DNA from: JAOUJD01 sp963811265
GTDB lineage: Bacteria; Pseudomonadota; Gammaproteobacteria; Burkholderiales; Burkholderiaceae_F
Assembly: GCA_963811265.1 (NCBI GenBank)
Contig: CAWEQS010000020.1
Coordinates: 1-64,000 of the forward strand
Direction: 5' to 3'
Length of the DNA stretch: 64,000 bases
This document shows, one piece after another, positions 27,692-36,316 of this stretch (within the stretch, counting starts at the first letter, position 1; the number at the start of each line of letters is the position of its first letter). The notes below the pieces were generated by a model that worked only from the letters and a program-made list of their open reading frames with translations, was not told the origin of the DNA and searched no databases. A program made the translations under genes and the position numbers.

Positions 27692-28365
27692 GAGTCCTGG
27701 CCAGGCTGCGGCGGGTCGGCGATGTAGCCGACGCCGCGCACGGTGCGGATCACTTCCGGGTAGAGCTTCCTGCGGAGCTTGTGGATGTGCACGTCGACGC
27801 TGTTGCTCTCGACGCCGCTGTCCCAGCCGTACAGCGAGTCCTCGAGCTGCGCGCGCGACAGCACCTGCCCCGCGCTCTGCAGCAGCTTCTGCAGCAGCAT
27901 GAACTCGCGCCGCTGCAGCGCCACCGGCCGGCCTTCGAAGGTCACCGTGAGCGCCGCCGGGTCGAGCCGCAGCGGCCCGTGCTCGATCACGTTGACCGCC
28001 GCGCCGCGCTGCCGGCGCTGCTGCGCGCGGACGCGCGCGAGCAGCTCGTCGACGTCGAACGGCTTGACCAGGTAGTCGTCGGCGCCGGCGTCGAGGCCAA
28101 GCACGCGGTCCGGCGCGGTGTCGCGCGCGCTCAGCACGATCACCGGCACGGTGCCGCCTTCGCCGCGCACCTGGCGCAGCACCTCGACGCCGTCGACCTT
28201 CGGCAGGCCGAGGTCGAGCACGACGAGGTCGAACGAGTTGGACTTCAGCGCCGCCAGCGCCTGCGCGCCGTCCGGCACCCACTCGACCGCATACAGCGCG
28301 CGCTCGAGCGTGTCGCGGATGCCAGCGGCCAGGAGATCGTCGTCCTCGACGAGAAGAATGCGCAC
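27688..28365 (-). CDS. OmpR-family response regulator
   Basis: The 225-residue protein has a receiver domain with the acidic pocket VEDDD and phospho-acceptor D51 in VVLDLGLP. It also has SARDT and the conserved Lys in YLVKPFD. An OmpR-type winged helix follows (EFMLLQKLLQSAGQVLSRAQ, then SNSVDVHIHKLRRKL and IRTVRGVGYI). It is co-transcribed with the downstream histidine kinase and forms a QseBC/TctDE-like pair. The target promoters are unknown. Confidence 0.92.
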   Translation of the reverse strand: MRILLVEDDDLLAAGIRDTLERALYAVEWVPDGAQALAALKSNSFDLVVLDLGLPKVDGVEVLRQVRGEGGTVPVIVLSARDTAPDRVLGLDAGADDYLVKPFDVDELLARVRAQQRRQRGAAVNVIEHGPLRLDPAALTVTFEGRPVALQRREFMLLQKLLQSAGQVLSRAQLEDSLYGWDSGVESNSVDVHIHKLRRKLYPEVIRTVRGVGYIADPPQPGQDS

Positions 28366-28377
28366 GGGTGAGAGAGG

Positions 28378-28415
28378 AAAAAAGCCCGGCGCGAGAATAC
28401 TCCCGCGTCCGGGCC
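28378..28415 (-). terminator. Rho-independent terminator of the hemolysin/ligase/diiron operon
   Basis: On the minus strand a GC-rich hairpin (stem GCCCGG / CCGGGC at 28409-28414 and 28384-28389, extended by CGCG pairs inside) is followed by TTTTTT (complement of 28378-28383). It lies about 57 bp past the stop of the TatT-like gene, as expected for the end of that operon. Confidence 0.85.
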
Positions 28416-28471
28416 GTCTCGGAGAGCGCGTCGCGCGAGCGACGAACGCTCGCAGCGCGCTCAGCGGTTGC

Positions 28472-29122
28472 TCAGGACTTGTCCTTGATCTTCGCGAGCA
28501 GCTCGGCGACTTCCTTGCGGCGGCCTTCGTCCGCGAGCGGGCGGTCGGGCCGCGCCGGCGCCTTCAGCGCCTGCTCCAGCGCCTTCTTCGCGTTCGCGTA
28601 GTCGCCCTTGCGGAACAGGAAGTCGCCGTAGAAGTAGTTCGGATCGATGCCGTCCGGGTTCAGCTTCAGCGCGGTCTCGAGCATCTCGCGCGCCTTCTTG
28701 TCGTCGCCGAAGCCGATGGGCCAGCCGGGCACCTGGTAGTACAGCGAGCCGAGGCTGGTGTAGGCCGAACCGGCGAGCGCCTTCGGGTCGATCGCGAGCG
28801 CGTGCTCGAGGGCGGCCTTGGCGTCCTTCACGAGCGACAGCGCGCCGACGCCGCCCTTGGCGCCGGCGTAGCTCGACACGATGATCCCGTACCAGATGTC
28901 GGCTTCGGCGCGGTCGGCGTACTTGGCGCGCACGGTGGTCGCCGTCTTCGACAGCGCCTCGAACGCCTTCTCCTGGTCGGCGGCCGGCTTGCGGTACTTG
29001 ATCTCCTCCCACTCGCGCTGCAGCGCGCGCACTTCGTCGTCCACGGCGGCGTTCGCCAGCGGCGCGAACAGGACCAGGAGCGCCATGAACGAACTCATCA
29101 GCATGGCCAGGGGTTTCAGCAT
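28472..29122 (-). CDS. TPR-containing exported protein, TatT-like
   Basis: A signal peptide (MLKPLAMLMSSFMALLVLFA) is followed by helical TPR-type repeats: ALSKTATTVRAKYADRAEAD, AALEHALAIDPKALAGSAYT and REMLETALKLNPDGIDPNYF. The overall pattern resembles TatT, the periplasmic trimeric TPR partner of some TRAP transporters. No transporter genes are nearby. The start codon shares one base with the SDR stop, so it belongs to the upstream operon. A strong terminator follows. Its role in that pathway is unknown; it may scaffold or carry a ligand in the periplasm. Confidence 0.75.
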   Translation of the reverse strand: MLKPLAMLMSSFMALLVLFAPLANAAVDDEVRALQREWEEIKYRKPAADQEKAFEALSKTATTVRAKYADRAEADIWYGIIVSSYAGAKGGVGALSLVKDAKAALEHALAIDPKALAGSAYTSLGSLYYQVPGWPIGFGDDKKAREMLETALKLNPDGIDPNYFYGDFLFRKGDYANAKKALEQALKAPARPDRPLADEGRRKEVAELLAKIKDKS

Positions 29123-29973
29123 CACAGGGAGCCTCCTTCTGAGGATTGAATGGATGTGGGGAGCGGCGCGGCCCGCGGCTTGCCGCGGCGCGCGAAGTTG
29201 CGGATGGTGTCGAGCTGCTTGCGCAGGCCGTTGTCGACGAGCCCGGGCAGCACCTGGTTGACGCGGGCGAAGAGCTTCTCGGGCATGCCGAGCAGCCGTT
29301 CGCGCACCGGGCGGCGCAGCAGCGCGACGAGCTCGTCGGCCACCTTGGCCGGCGCGTCCATCGCCGTGCCGAGCTCGGCGTTGAGCGCGGTGAGCGCGTC
29401 GTCGTTCAGCGCCGTGCGCGTGGCGCGCGGCGCGAAGTACAGGACGCGGACCGGCCCGTCGGCCAGTTCGCGGCGCAGCGCCTCGGTGAAGCCGCGCAGC
29501 GCGAACTTGCTCGCGCTGTAGCTCGCGCAGCCCGGGTAGCCGAGGTAGCCGAAGATCGAGCCGACGTTGACGATCGTCGCGCTCTTGCGCCGCTGCAGCT
29601 GCGGCAGCAGGCGCTGCGTCAGCAGCATCGGCGCGAGCGCGTTGACGTCGAGGATGCGCTCGACCGACGCCTCGCTCTGGTCGGCAAACCACGCGAACTC
29701 GCTGGTGCCGGCGTTGTTGATCAGCAGGTTGATGTCGAACCCGGACGCCGCCTGCGCGACGGCGTCGCGCCCTTCGGCGGTCGTGAGGTCGGCCGGCACG
29801 ACGTGGCAGGCAAGTCCCGGCCGTTCGACCGCCTTGGCGGTGGCCGCCAGGCGCGCCGCGTCGCGGCCGACGAGCAGCAGCACCGCGCACTGCGGCGCGA
29901 TCGCCTGCGCGATGGCGGTGCCGATGCCGCCGCCGCCGCCGGTGAGGACGGCGAAGTACGGAGCAGCGGTCAT
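29122..29973 (-). CDS. Short-chain dehydrogenase/reductase (SDR)
   Basis: A classical SDR of 283 residues. The nucleotide-binding motif is GGGGGIGTAIA, followed by LLINNAGTS (NNAG) and the catalytic Tyr-Lys in SYSASKFALRG. A basic C-terminal extension (LRKQLDTIRNFARRGKPRAA) may sit at the membrane. It overlaps the diiron-enzyme gene by 4 bp (ATGA) and touches the TatT-like gene, so it is part of one tightly packed operon. It probably reduces or oxidises the carbonyl or alcohol intermediate made by the pathway. The substrate is unknown. Confidence 0.88.
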   Translation of the reverse strand: MTAAPYFAVLTGGGGGIGTAIAQAIAPQCAVLLLVGRDAARLAATAKAVERPGLACHVVPADLTTAEGRDAVAQAASGFDINLLINNAGTSEFAWFADQSEASVERILDVNALAPMLLTQRLLPQLQRRKSATIVNVGSIFGYLGYPGCASYSASKFALRGFTEALRRELADGPVRVLYFAPRATRTALNDDALTALNAELGTAMDAPAKVADELVALLRRPVRERLLGMPEKLFARVNQVLPGLVDNGLRKQLDTIRNFARRGKPRAAPLPTSIQSSEGGSL

Positions 29974-30647
29974 GCCGCCCTCCTGATCGCCACCGCGTCG
30001 AAGCGCGGCAGGCTGCGGAAGATGTCGCCGTAGAGGCGGTACACCATGTTCGCGGCGTGCGTGACGGCGGCCTGGTCGTCCGGGTCCTGCAGCCGGTCCA
30101 TCAGCCCGGCGAAGAAGCGCACGTGCTGCTGGTCGAGCGCGCCGTGCGACGTCAGGTAGGTGAACGCCTCCGGCGGCAGGTCGAGCGCCGTGCGGATCAC
30201 CTGCGCCGCGTTGGTCGCGAGCGCGGTGCTGGTGCCCTCGAGCACGTGCACCATGCCGAAGAAGCCGACCGGATTGCGGCGCGCGATCGTGTCGTAGACG
30301 TAGGCGACCATCAGCTCGGTCGCGGCCGAAGGCGTGCCGTCGCGCACGAGCCTCGGGTCGCCGCCCGCGGCGGCGATGTCGTTGAGGATCCACTCCTCGT
30401 GGCCGGCTTCCTCCGCGATGTACTCGACGATCGCCGTGCGCAGCCAGCCTTTCGACTCGGGCAGGCGGCTGCCGCACGCCATCAGCAGCGGCACCGTGTG
30501 CTTGACGTGGTGATAGGCCTCGGTGAGGAAGGCGAGGTACTGCGCGCGCGTGATCCGGCCCGCGAGGGCATCCGCGATCACGGGGACGGCGAACAGGTCG
30601 GCGCGCGCCGGCGCGGTCTGCTGCGCCAGCACTTCAAAGTACGGCAT
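29970..30647 (-). CDS. Heme-oxygenase-like diiron oxidase (TenA/UndA/CADD-like; iron-containing redox enzyme family)
   Basis: This 225-residue all-helical protein keeps the metal-ligand pattern of heme-oxygenase-like diiron oxidases. E80-x2-H83 lies in EEAGHEEW, E137 in HVLEGTS, and H168-x3-D172-x2-H175 in HGALDQQHVRFF; the same motif spacing is known from UndA and CADD. UndA turns medium-chain fatty acids into 1-alkenes, and CADD makes p-aminobenzoate from its own tyrosine. It overlaps the acyl-AMP ligase gene by 14 bp and the SDR gene by 4 bp, so the ligase product is the likely substrate source. The reaction is inferred, not shown. Confidence 0.8.
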   Translation of the reverse strand: MPYFEVLAQQTAPARADLFAVPVIADALAGRITRAQYLAFLTEAYHHVKHTVPLLMACGSRLPESKGWLRTAIVEYIAEEAGHEEWILNDIAAAGGDPRLVRDGTPSAATELMVAYVYDTIARRNPVGFFGMVHVLEGTSTALATNAAQVIRTALDLPPEAFTYLTSHGALDQQHVRFFAGLMDRLQDPDDQAAVTHAANMVYRLYGDIFRSLPRFDAVAIRRAA

Positions 30648-32100
30648 GGGCGGGCACTCCTGTGGGGTCTTCGTAGAGGGATTCGAGTTGCGCGCCGTAG
30701 CGCTGCCACACGGCGTCGCGGCGCGCGCGGCCGTTGGCGGTGGCGAGTCCGTTGGCCGTGCTGAGCGGCGCGTCGGCGCGCACCCACACGGCGATGCGCG
30801 CGTAGTCGGGCAGGCGCTCGTTGGCGGCGCGCACGGCGGCGGCCAGCGCGATGTCGGGAACGGCGGGCAGCGCGGGCACGAGCACGGCGGCGAGCTGCGG
30901 CCGCGCTTCGCCGAACACCACTGCCTGCGCGACGGCCGGCGCCACGGCAAGCTCGGCCTCCGGCCACTCGGGCGCGACGTTGCGGCCGAACGAGGTGATC
31001 AGCTGGTGCTTGCGGCGGCCGTCGATGTGCAGGAAGCCGTCCGCGTCGACGTGGCCGAGGTCGCCGGTGTGCAGCGCCTCCGGCCCCGGGGCTTCGGTGC
31101 CGAGATAGCCGAGGAAGCCCGCGTCGTCGAGGACGATCTCGCCGGCGTCGATCCGCACGCGCGCGTGCGGCAGCGGCCGTCCGACGCTGCCGGGGCGACT
31201 CGCGCCCGGCACGTTGAGGGCGACGACCGAGGAGCACTCCGACAGCCCATAGCCCTCGTAGGCCGGAATGCCGGCGGCGCGCGCGCGATCGATCAGCGCG
31301 GGCGAGACTTTCGCGCCGCCGACCGCGGCGAAGCGCAGCCGGGTCGGGCGCGGCGCGCCGGCTTCGATGACGGCGGTCAGCGCCGACAGCATCTGCGGCA
31401 GCAGGATCACGCTGTCGGCCTGCCACTGCTCGATCGCGGCGAGCGCGACGCGCGGGTCGAAGCCGGTCGAGCCGCCCACGCCCACCGTGCCGAGCGACGG
31501 CACGCAGCAGGTCGCACCGGCGGCCAGCGGGGCGTAGACGCCGGCGATGTTCTCGAGCAGCACCGCCAGCGGCAGCAGCGAGAGGTGGCGCTCGATGCCG
31601 ACGCCCTGCGTGGCCGCCACCAGCGACGCGGCGACCGCGCGCTGTTGCGCGGCGCTCAGGCAAACGCCCTTCGGCGTGCCGGTGGTGCCCGACGTGAACG
31701 TGATCTTCGACGTGCCGGCGGGCAGCACAACCGGCGTCGCGGCGGTCCGGCGGAACCAGGGCAGCGAGGTGCCGGGCAGGTTGCCGCCCGGCACGAAGCC
31801 GAGCGCGTGGGCGACGCCGGGCGCCTCGCACAGCAGCGCATCCATGCCGGTCGCGCTGGCCGCGTGCTGCAGTTGCCCGAGCGTGAAGAACGCGGGCAGC
31901 GGCACGAGCGGCACCTGCGCCCGCTCCGCGGCGAGATCGGCCACCACCCAGTCGATGCCGTTGTCGGCGATCAGGCCGAGCACCCGCGGGCGCGCGCGGT
32001 CGAGCGCGGCGGCCAGCTGCTGCACGCGCGCCTCGAGGGCGGCCGCGGACAGCGACTTGCCGGCGCCGCACAGGGCGGCGCGGTCGTGCGCGTCGGCCAT
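30634..32100 (-). CDS. AMP-dependent acyl synthetase/ligase
   Basis: An ANL-superfamily enzyme of 488 residues. Motifs in order are the P-loop FTSGTTGTPKG, YEGYGLSECS, ALHTGDLG, IDGRRKHQL and a C-terminal end NGLATANGRARRDAV. In the last motif the position usually held by the catalytic Lys (NGK) appears to be Arg, which may weaken adenylation or reflect subfamily variation. It probably activates a fatty or aromatic acid for the downstream diiron enzyme and SDR. The ATG at 32098-32100 follows the probable hemolysin stop (TAG at 32105-32107) by 4 bp. In the raw frame the two genes read as one protein, probably because of an indel. Confidence 0.85.
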   Translation of the reverse strand: MADAHDRAALCGAGKSLSAAALEARVQQLAAALDRARPRVLGLIADNGIDWVVADLAAERAQVPLVPLPAFFTLGQLQHAASATGMDALLCEAPGVAHALGFVPGGNLPGTSLPWFRRTAATPVVLPAGTSKITFTSGTTGTPKGVCLSAAQQRAVAASLVAATQGVGIERHLSLLPLAVLLENIAGVYAPLAAGATCCVPSLGTVGVGGSTGFDPRVALAAIEQWQADSVILLPQMLSALTAVIEAGAPRPTRLRFAAVGGAKVSPALIDRARAAGIPAYEGYGLSECSSVVALNVPGASRPGSVGRPLPHARVRIDAGEIVLDDAGFLGYLGTEAPGPEALHTGDLGHVDADGFLHIDGRRKHQLITSFGRNVAPEWPEAELAVAPAVAQAVVFGEARPQLAAVLVPALPAVPDIALAAAVRAANERLPDYARIAVWVRADAPLSTANGLATANGRARRDAVWQRYGAQLESLYEDPTGVPAHAVL

Positions 32101-32104
32101 CCGG

Positions 32105-32718
32105 CTACGCCATCCGCAGCGCGTGGCCGATGCGGCCGGCCACCACGACGGGATCGTGGCGTAGTAGCGGCCCCAGCGGGCGCCGCCGTCGGGCAGGCGT
32201 GCCGGATCGGCCGGCGCGAGTTCGAGCGGCGCGAGACCCATCCGGGCAAAGGCGTTGCGCAGCTCGCGCGTGGCGGTGAAGACGACCCACTCGTAGCCGA
32301 GGCGGTGCAGGTGGCGCGCGAGCAGCGGGATCAGCGCGCGGCCCATCCCGGCGGAAGTCGCGGCGAGGTTGCCGACTTCGACGATCGCTTCGCGCTCCAC
32401 GTCGTAACGCGCAAGCAGGTGTTCGACCGGCGCGTCGAGGTACTGCTCGAGGAACAGGCGGCGGCCGTCGGCCGGCGTGTAGCCCGCGGCGGCGCGCCAG
32501 CGATCGAGCGCGTCGCGCACGCCGAGCAGGTAGGGCGAGAAGTGCGCGATGCGCGCGCCGTGGGCCTGCTCGAACCGCGCCCCGATGAACTGCTCGCACG
32601 GGGTGCGCAGCGGATGCGTCGGGTGGATCGGTTCGAGCCGCGGCGAACTTGCGCGCGTGCGGTTGACGACCCGCGCGCTGTGCCCGCCGGCGGCGGCGAG
32701 CGATGAGGCGATCTGCAT
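32105..32718 (-). CDS. Thermostable-hemolysin family protein (GNAT-like), frameshifted at the end
   Basis: The protein matches the thermostable (delta-VPH-type) hemolysin family: PCEQFIGARFEQAHGARIAH, then LFLEQYLDAPVEHLLARYDV, IVEVGNLAATSAGMGRALIP, WVVFTATRELRNAFARMGLA and the end WGRYYATIP. The VGNLA block and overall fold suggest a GNAT-like acyltransferase rather than a pore former. A one-base shift near 32150 gives VVVAGRIGHALRMA and a stop at 32105-32107, the normal family C-terminus; without it the frame runs into the ligase. AGGAGGG precedes the ATG at 32718. It is the first gene of the five-gene operon. Confidence 0.8.
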
Positions 32719-32856
32719 CGGCCCTCCTGGTTGATGGAGGCGATGCTAGGAATGGCAAATTAACTCCGGATTAATCGACCGGCCGGGGACCGCCGTCCGG
32801 GTGGATTAGCGTCTTCGCTTACAGTGAGGCAACCCACTGATTAACAAGGCAGGCAC

Positions 32857-34104
32857 GTGCCGAGCGCGAAGCCCCGCAAGTTCGACCTGGTGCTGTACGG
32901 CGCCACCGGTTTCGTCGGTCGCCGCGCCGCGGCCTACCTGGCGCAGCCCCAGGGCCGGCGGAAGCCGAACTGGGCCATCGCCGGCCGCGACGCTGGCAAG
33001 CTGGCCGCGCTGCGCGACGAACTGGCGCGCGATCCGGCGGCGAAGGCGTTGCCCGAGGTGATCGTGGCCGACAGCGGGGACGTCGCCGCCGTCGAAGCGA
33101 TGGCCGCCTCCACGCGCGTGCTGATCACGACCGCCGGCCCGTACGCGCTGTACGGCGACGCGATCGTCGACGCGTGCGTGCACGAGCGCACGCACTACGC
33201 CGACATCACCGGCGAGACCGCGTGGGTGCGCCGCGTGATCGACCGCCACCACGCGCGCGCCGCGCGCGACGGCACGCGCATCGTGCCGTTCTGCGGGTTC
33301 GACTCCGTGCCGTCGGACCTCGGCACGCTGCTGCTGGTGCGCCACATCGAAGCCACCTTCGGCGCGCCGTGCGTCGAGGTCAACGCGTACTTCCAGATGA
33401 TGGGCGGCTTCAACGGCGGCACGCTCGCGTCCAACGCGCATCGCTACGAGTCGGGCGAGGTGAAGGCAGGCAACCATCCCTTCCTGCTCGATCCCGGCAC
33501 GCGGCACTCGGCGGCCGAACTGCGCGCGAACCACGATCCGCGCGGCGCGCACTACGACGCCGCGCTCGGCGCCTGGGTCGCGCCGTTCATCATGGGACCG
33601 ATCAACACGCGCGTCGTCCGCCGCAGCGCCGCGCTGAACGCGGCCTGGGGCGCGCCGTACGCGCCGCACTTCGCGTACCAGGAGTACACGAAGTTCGGCC
33701 CGCCGCTCGCCGCGGCGAAAGCCACCGCGATGGCGGCGTCGATGCAGGGCTTCGCCGCGGCGATGGCGCTGCGGCCGGCGCGCGCGCTGCTCGGCGCCGT
33801 GCTGCCGAAGCCGGGCGAGGGCCCGTCGGAGCAGACGATGGCGCGCGGCTGGTTCAGGACCACGCTGATCGGCCGCACGGCCGACGGCCGCAGCGCGCGC
33901 GCCCGCATTGCGTACCGCGGCGACCCGGGCAATCGCGCGACGCTGCGGATCCTGTGCGAGTCCGGGCTCGCGCTGGCGTTCGACGCCGACAAGCTGCCCG
34001 GCGCGCCTGGCCGCGGCGGCGTGCTGACGCCGGCCACCGCGCTCGGCGAGGCGCTGGTGCCGCGGCTGCGGGCGGCGGGGTTCGAGATCACGGTGGGCGA
34101 GTAG
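32857..34104 (+). CDS. Saccharopine dehydrogenase-like NAD(P)-binding reductase (trans-acting enoyl reductase type)
   Basis: The 415-residue protein opens with a Rossmann motif (LVLYGATGFVGRRAAAYL). Typical family blocks follow: WAIAGRDAGKLAALRDELA, LITTAGPYALYGDAIVDACV, HYADITGETAWVRRVIDRHH and IVPFCGFDSVPSDLGTLLLV. These match the saccharopine-dehydrogenase NADP-binding family that includes mycobacterial trans-acting enoyl reductases in lipid synthesis. The start is the GTG at 32857. It is divergent from the hemolysin/ligase/diiron operon and may share regulation with it. The substrate is unknown. Confidence 0.85.
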   Translation: MPSAKPRKFDLVLYGATGFVGRRAAAYLAQPQGRRKPNWAIAGRDAGKLAALRDELARDPAAKALPEVIVADSGDVAAVEAMAASTRVLITTAGPYALYGDAIVDACVHERTHYADITGETAWVRRVIDRHHARAARDGTRIVPFCGFDSVPSDLGTLLLVRHIEATFGAPCVEVNAYFQMMGGFNGGTLASNAHRYESGEVKAGNHPFLLDPGTRHSAAELRANHDPRGAHYDAALGAWVAPFIMGPINTRVVRRSAALNAAWGAPYAPHFAYQEYTKFGPPLAAAKATAMAASMQGFAAAMALRPARALLGAVLPKPGEGPSEQTMARGWFRTTLIGRTADGRSARARIAYRGDPGNRATLRILCESGLALAFDADKLPGAPGRGGVLTPATALGEALVPRLRAAGFEITVGE

Positions 34105-34292
34105 CCGGATCCGGAGGAGTGGGGTCGGTGCCGGCACGACGGGCGAACGCGGAGGAAAAGTGGCTGCGCCGTCGCAGAGTGGCTGTATCCCGCGGATTGC
34201 GGATCCGCGCCGGCGACAAGCCGACTGCCATCGCCAACGAGCCGGGGGAACGTGGCGCCGCCGGCGCGAGTTCTGATTCTTGCGAGCGGGCG

Positions 34293-34729
34293 CTACTGCG
34301 GCGTCGAACGCCACTCCTTCTTCCACAGCGCCGCGAGTTCCGAGGCCACCGGCCCCGGCGGATCGCCGAGGTACGTCGTCTTGCCCTTCTCGTAGACGGT
34401 GCCGTAGACGACCTTCTTCTCGGGCGAGTACAGCAGCACGGCGCTGTTCGCTTCGCAGTCGCGGTTCTTGCAGAACGAGTTCATGACGTAGCTTCTCGCC
34501 AGCGACCTGGATGAACTTGTCCTGCGGCGCGGGGCCGTCGCGCTTCGCGAGCCACGGCGGTCTTCGACTTCGGGCCGAGCGCCTTCATGTACGCCGACTT
34601 GAACGCCGGCTCCTGCAGGTACTCCCAGGGCTCCTTCGGCTTCTGCGCGAAGGCCGAGAACGCCACGAGGAGCGCCACCGCCATGGCGGCCAGCGCGATG
34701 CTGGCGAGTCGATCCATGATTCGCGTCAT
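34293..34729 (-). CDS. Ivy-family lysozyme inhibitor-like protein, frameshifted
   Basis: Joining frames gives a signal peptide (MDRLASIALAAMAVALLVAF), then KEPWEYLQEPAFKSAYMKAL, LAKRDGPAPQDKFIQVAGE, SYVMNSFCKNRDCEANSAVL and KTTYLGDPPGPVASELAALW. The block CKNRDC corresponds to the CKPHDC loop by which Ivy proteins block the lysozyme active site. Two indels are needed, near 34560 and 34497. Ivy proteins are periplasmic and protect peptidoglycan from C-type lysozymes; the His of the loop is replaced by Arg here, so inhibition is uncertain. It directly follows a small exported protein gene. Confidence 0.7.
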
Positions 34730-34762
34730 GCTGGTTTCCTCGTTGGAGGTTTGCTCGCGCAT

Positions 34763-35260
34763 TCAGAACTTGGGCGCCGGCAGGGCCGCCGGGTCGACTT
34801 TCTGGCAGCGCATGCCGAAGCGCCCCAGGATGGTGTCGTCGCTGTTGCGGAAATCGCCTTCCAGGTTGCCGTTCTGGCGATCGATCGACAGCCGGATGTA
34901 GGCAAGCCGCTGCAGGCTGGGGTCCCAGGCGAACAGCTGGCCGCGCATCCAGTCGTAGTAGAGCTGTGTGCGCGCCTTTGGCGAGCGGTACGTCATGCTG
35001 TAGGTCGCCGGCGAGACTTCGTACTTCAACTTCTCGCCGACCGGAAGGATGTTCGAGCGCTGGATCACGGCCGACTGGTTGTTGTCGCGCATCGCGACGT
35101 CGAGGTTCGCGCCGTTCTTCCCCGCTGCCGACGTTACTTCGCCCTCGCACTTGAGGTACAGGCTGAAGTAGTCGGCCGAAGCGATGCCGGGCGCGGCGAG
35201 CAGTGCGCCCGCCAGGATGGGCAGGCACCGGCGGAAATGGAGCGGACCACGCGGCTTCAT
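34763..35260 (-). CDS. Hypothetical exported protein, 165 aa
   Basis: A signal peptide (CLPILAGALLAAPGIASA) is followed by a soluble strand-rich domain with two Cys (YLKCEGEV and GMRCQKVD) that could form a disulfide. A TYRSPKARTQLYYD segment lies between them. I recognise no family. The stop is next to the Ivy-like gene, so the two are probably co-expressed in the envelope. Confidence 0.65.
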   Translation of the reverse strand: MKPRGPLHFRRCLPILAGALLAAPGIASADYFSLYLKCEGEVTSAAGKNGANLDVAMRDNNQSAVIQRSNILPVGEKLKYEVSPATYSMTYRSPKARTQLYYDWMRGQLFAWDPSLQRLAYIRLSIDRQNGNLEGDFRNSDDTILGRFGMRCQKVDPAALPAPKF

Positions 35261-35328
35261 CGTTTCTCCCTTCGCGTCAGGTGACGTTGTCGTGCGCAGC
35301 GTTCGCGCGCGACATCGCGTTGGATCGC

Positions 35329-36246
35329 CTACTTCGACACTTCGCGCGAGGCGTCCGTGCTGCCGCCCTGGACGCCGAGCCGGCCGCCGGTGCCGAGGCC
35401 GCCGCGCACGGTCTGTGCCTTGTAGTTGCGCAAGGCCCGCACCATCTTGTTGTAGGAGTCGGTGAACGCCGCGAAGATGACCTTGCCCTGCGGCGTGCTC
35501 GTGTAGGCGCCCGCACCGCCGGCCGCGCCGCCGCCGAAGAAACCGCCCATCAACCCGATGTCGACGTTCTTCGAGTAGCCCTCCGCCGCCGCGAGCTGGA
35601 CCGTGGACCGGTTGTCGACCAGGGTCAGGATCGCGCCCGCTTCGTTGGTCGACACGGAGCCGGCGAGGCCGGCGATGACGGCGCCTGCGCCCGAGCGTCC
35701 GAACAGCCCGCCCAGCCCCCCGCCACCGCGCGTGCCGCCACGGTCAGACAGGATGACTTCCGGGATCATCGTGAAGTCGGCGGCAGCGATCTGACCCTTC
35801 CCATAGTTGCTGCCCGCGCGTCCTTCCTCGCCGCGAATCAGGTCCGCCTCGCGGTTGCGCGCGGCCAGGCCGCGTCCGCGGTCGACGATGACGAAGCAGT
35901 TGGACTGCTGGATGATCAAGCGCAGCGCGGGAACCGTCGAACCCATCTTGTACTGGCTCTGGTACGCGCTGTACCACCCTGCGTTGGTCTGCTCGTCGAT
36001 GCTGATGGTCCCCAGCGTCTCGGAGCATGACTCGATCTGGCTGTTGGCCTCGGAGCTGGTTCCGCCGGCAGCCGCGCCTTGCGCCTGCGTCGCGTGTCCG
36101 CCGCCCGGCTGCGGATCCGCGGCGAAACCAGGCGTGGGAGAGAAGGCGGCGCCGGCTCCGAGCAGGATCAGCGGGAGGAGCCGTGCGCGACAGGAGCGGG
36201 CGGCCGATGCGGTTGTGTCACTCGCGTTCGCGTAGTTCAGTTGCAT
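35329..36246 (-). CDS. CsgG-like exported protein
   Basis: An exported protein of 305 residues with a long N-terminal signal (RLLPLILLGAGAAFSPTPGF). The core matches CsgG/HfaB-type assembly proteins: ALRLIIQQSNCFVIVDRGRG, GKGQIAAADFTMIPEVILSD, AGAILTLVDNRSTVQLAAAE, and Gly-rich turns. CsgG forms an outer-membrane export pore for curli, but many relatives lack curli genes and I see none here. No lipobox is visible. The C-terminal tail is Gly/Ser-rich. Confidence 0.7.
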   Translation of the reverse strand: MQLNYANASDTTASAARSCRARLLPLILLGAGAAFSPTPGFAADPQPGGGHATQAQGAAAGGTSSEANSQIESCSETLGTISIDEQTNAGWYSAYQSQYKMGSTVPALRLIIQQSNCFVIVDRGRGLAARNREADLIRGEEGRAGSNYGKGQIAAADFTMIPEVILSDRGGTRGGGGLGGLFGRSGAGAVIAGLAGSVSTNEAGAILTLVDNRSTVQLAAAEGYSKNVDIGLMGGFFGGGAAGGAGAYTSTPQGKVIFAAFTDSYNKMVRALRNYKAQTVRGGLGTGGRLGVQGGSTDASREVSK

Positions 36247-36316
36247 GTTGAGCCTCCCGGGGAGCGCCGAACTGCGGCGTGAGAAGCACGGTAGTGAATA
36301 CCGCGTTACCCGACCG

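Noticed and set aside
30634..32718. Apparent fusion of a thermostable-hemolysin domain with an AMP ligase
   Set aside because: A one-base shift near 32150 restores the normal hemolysin C-terminus and a stop 4 bp before a proper ligase ATG, so two genes are more likely.
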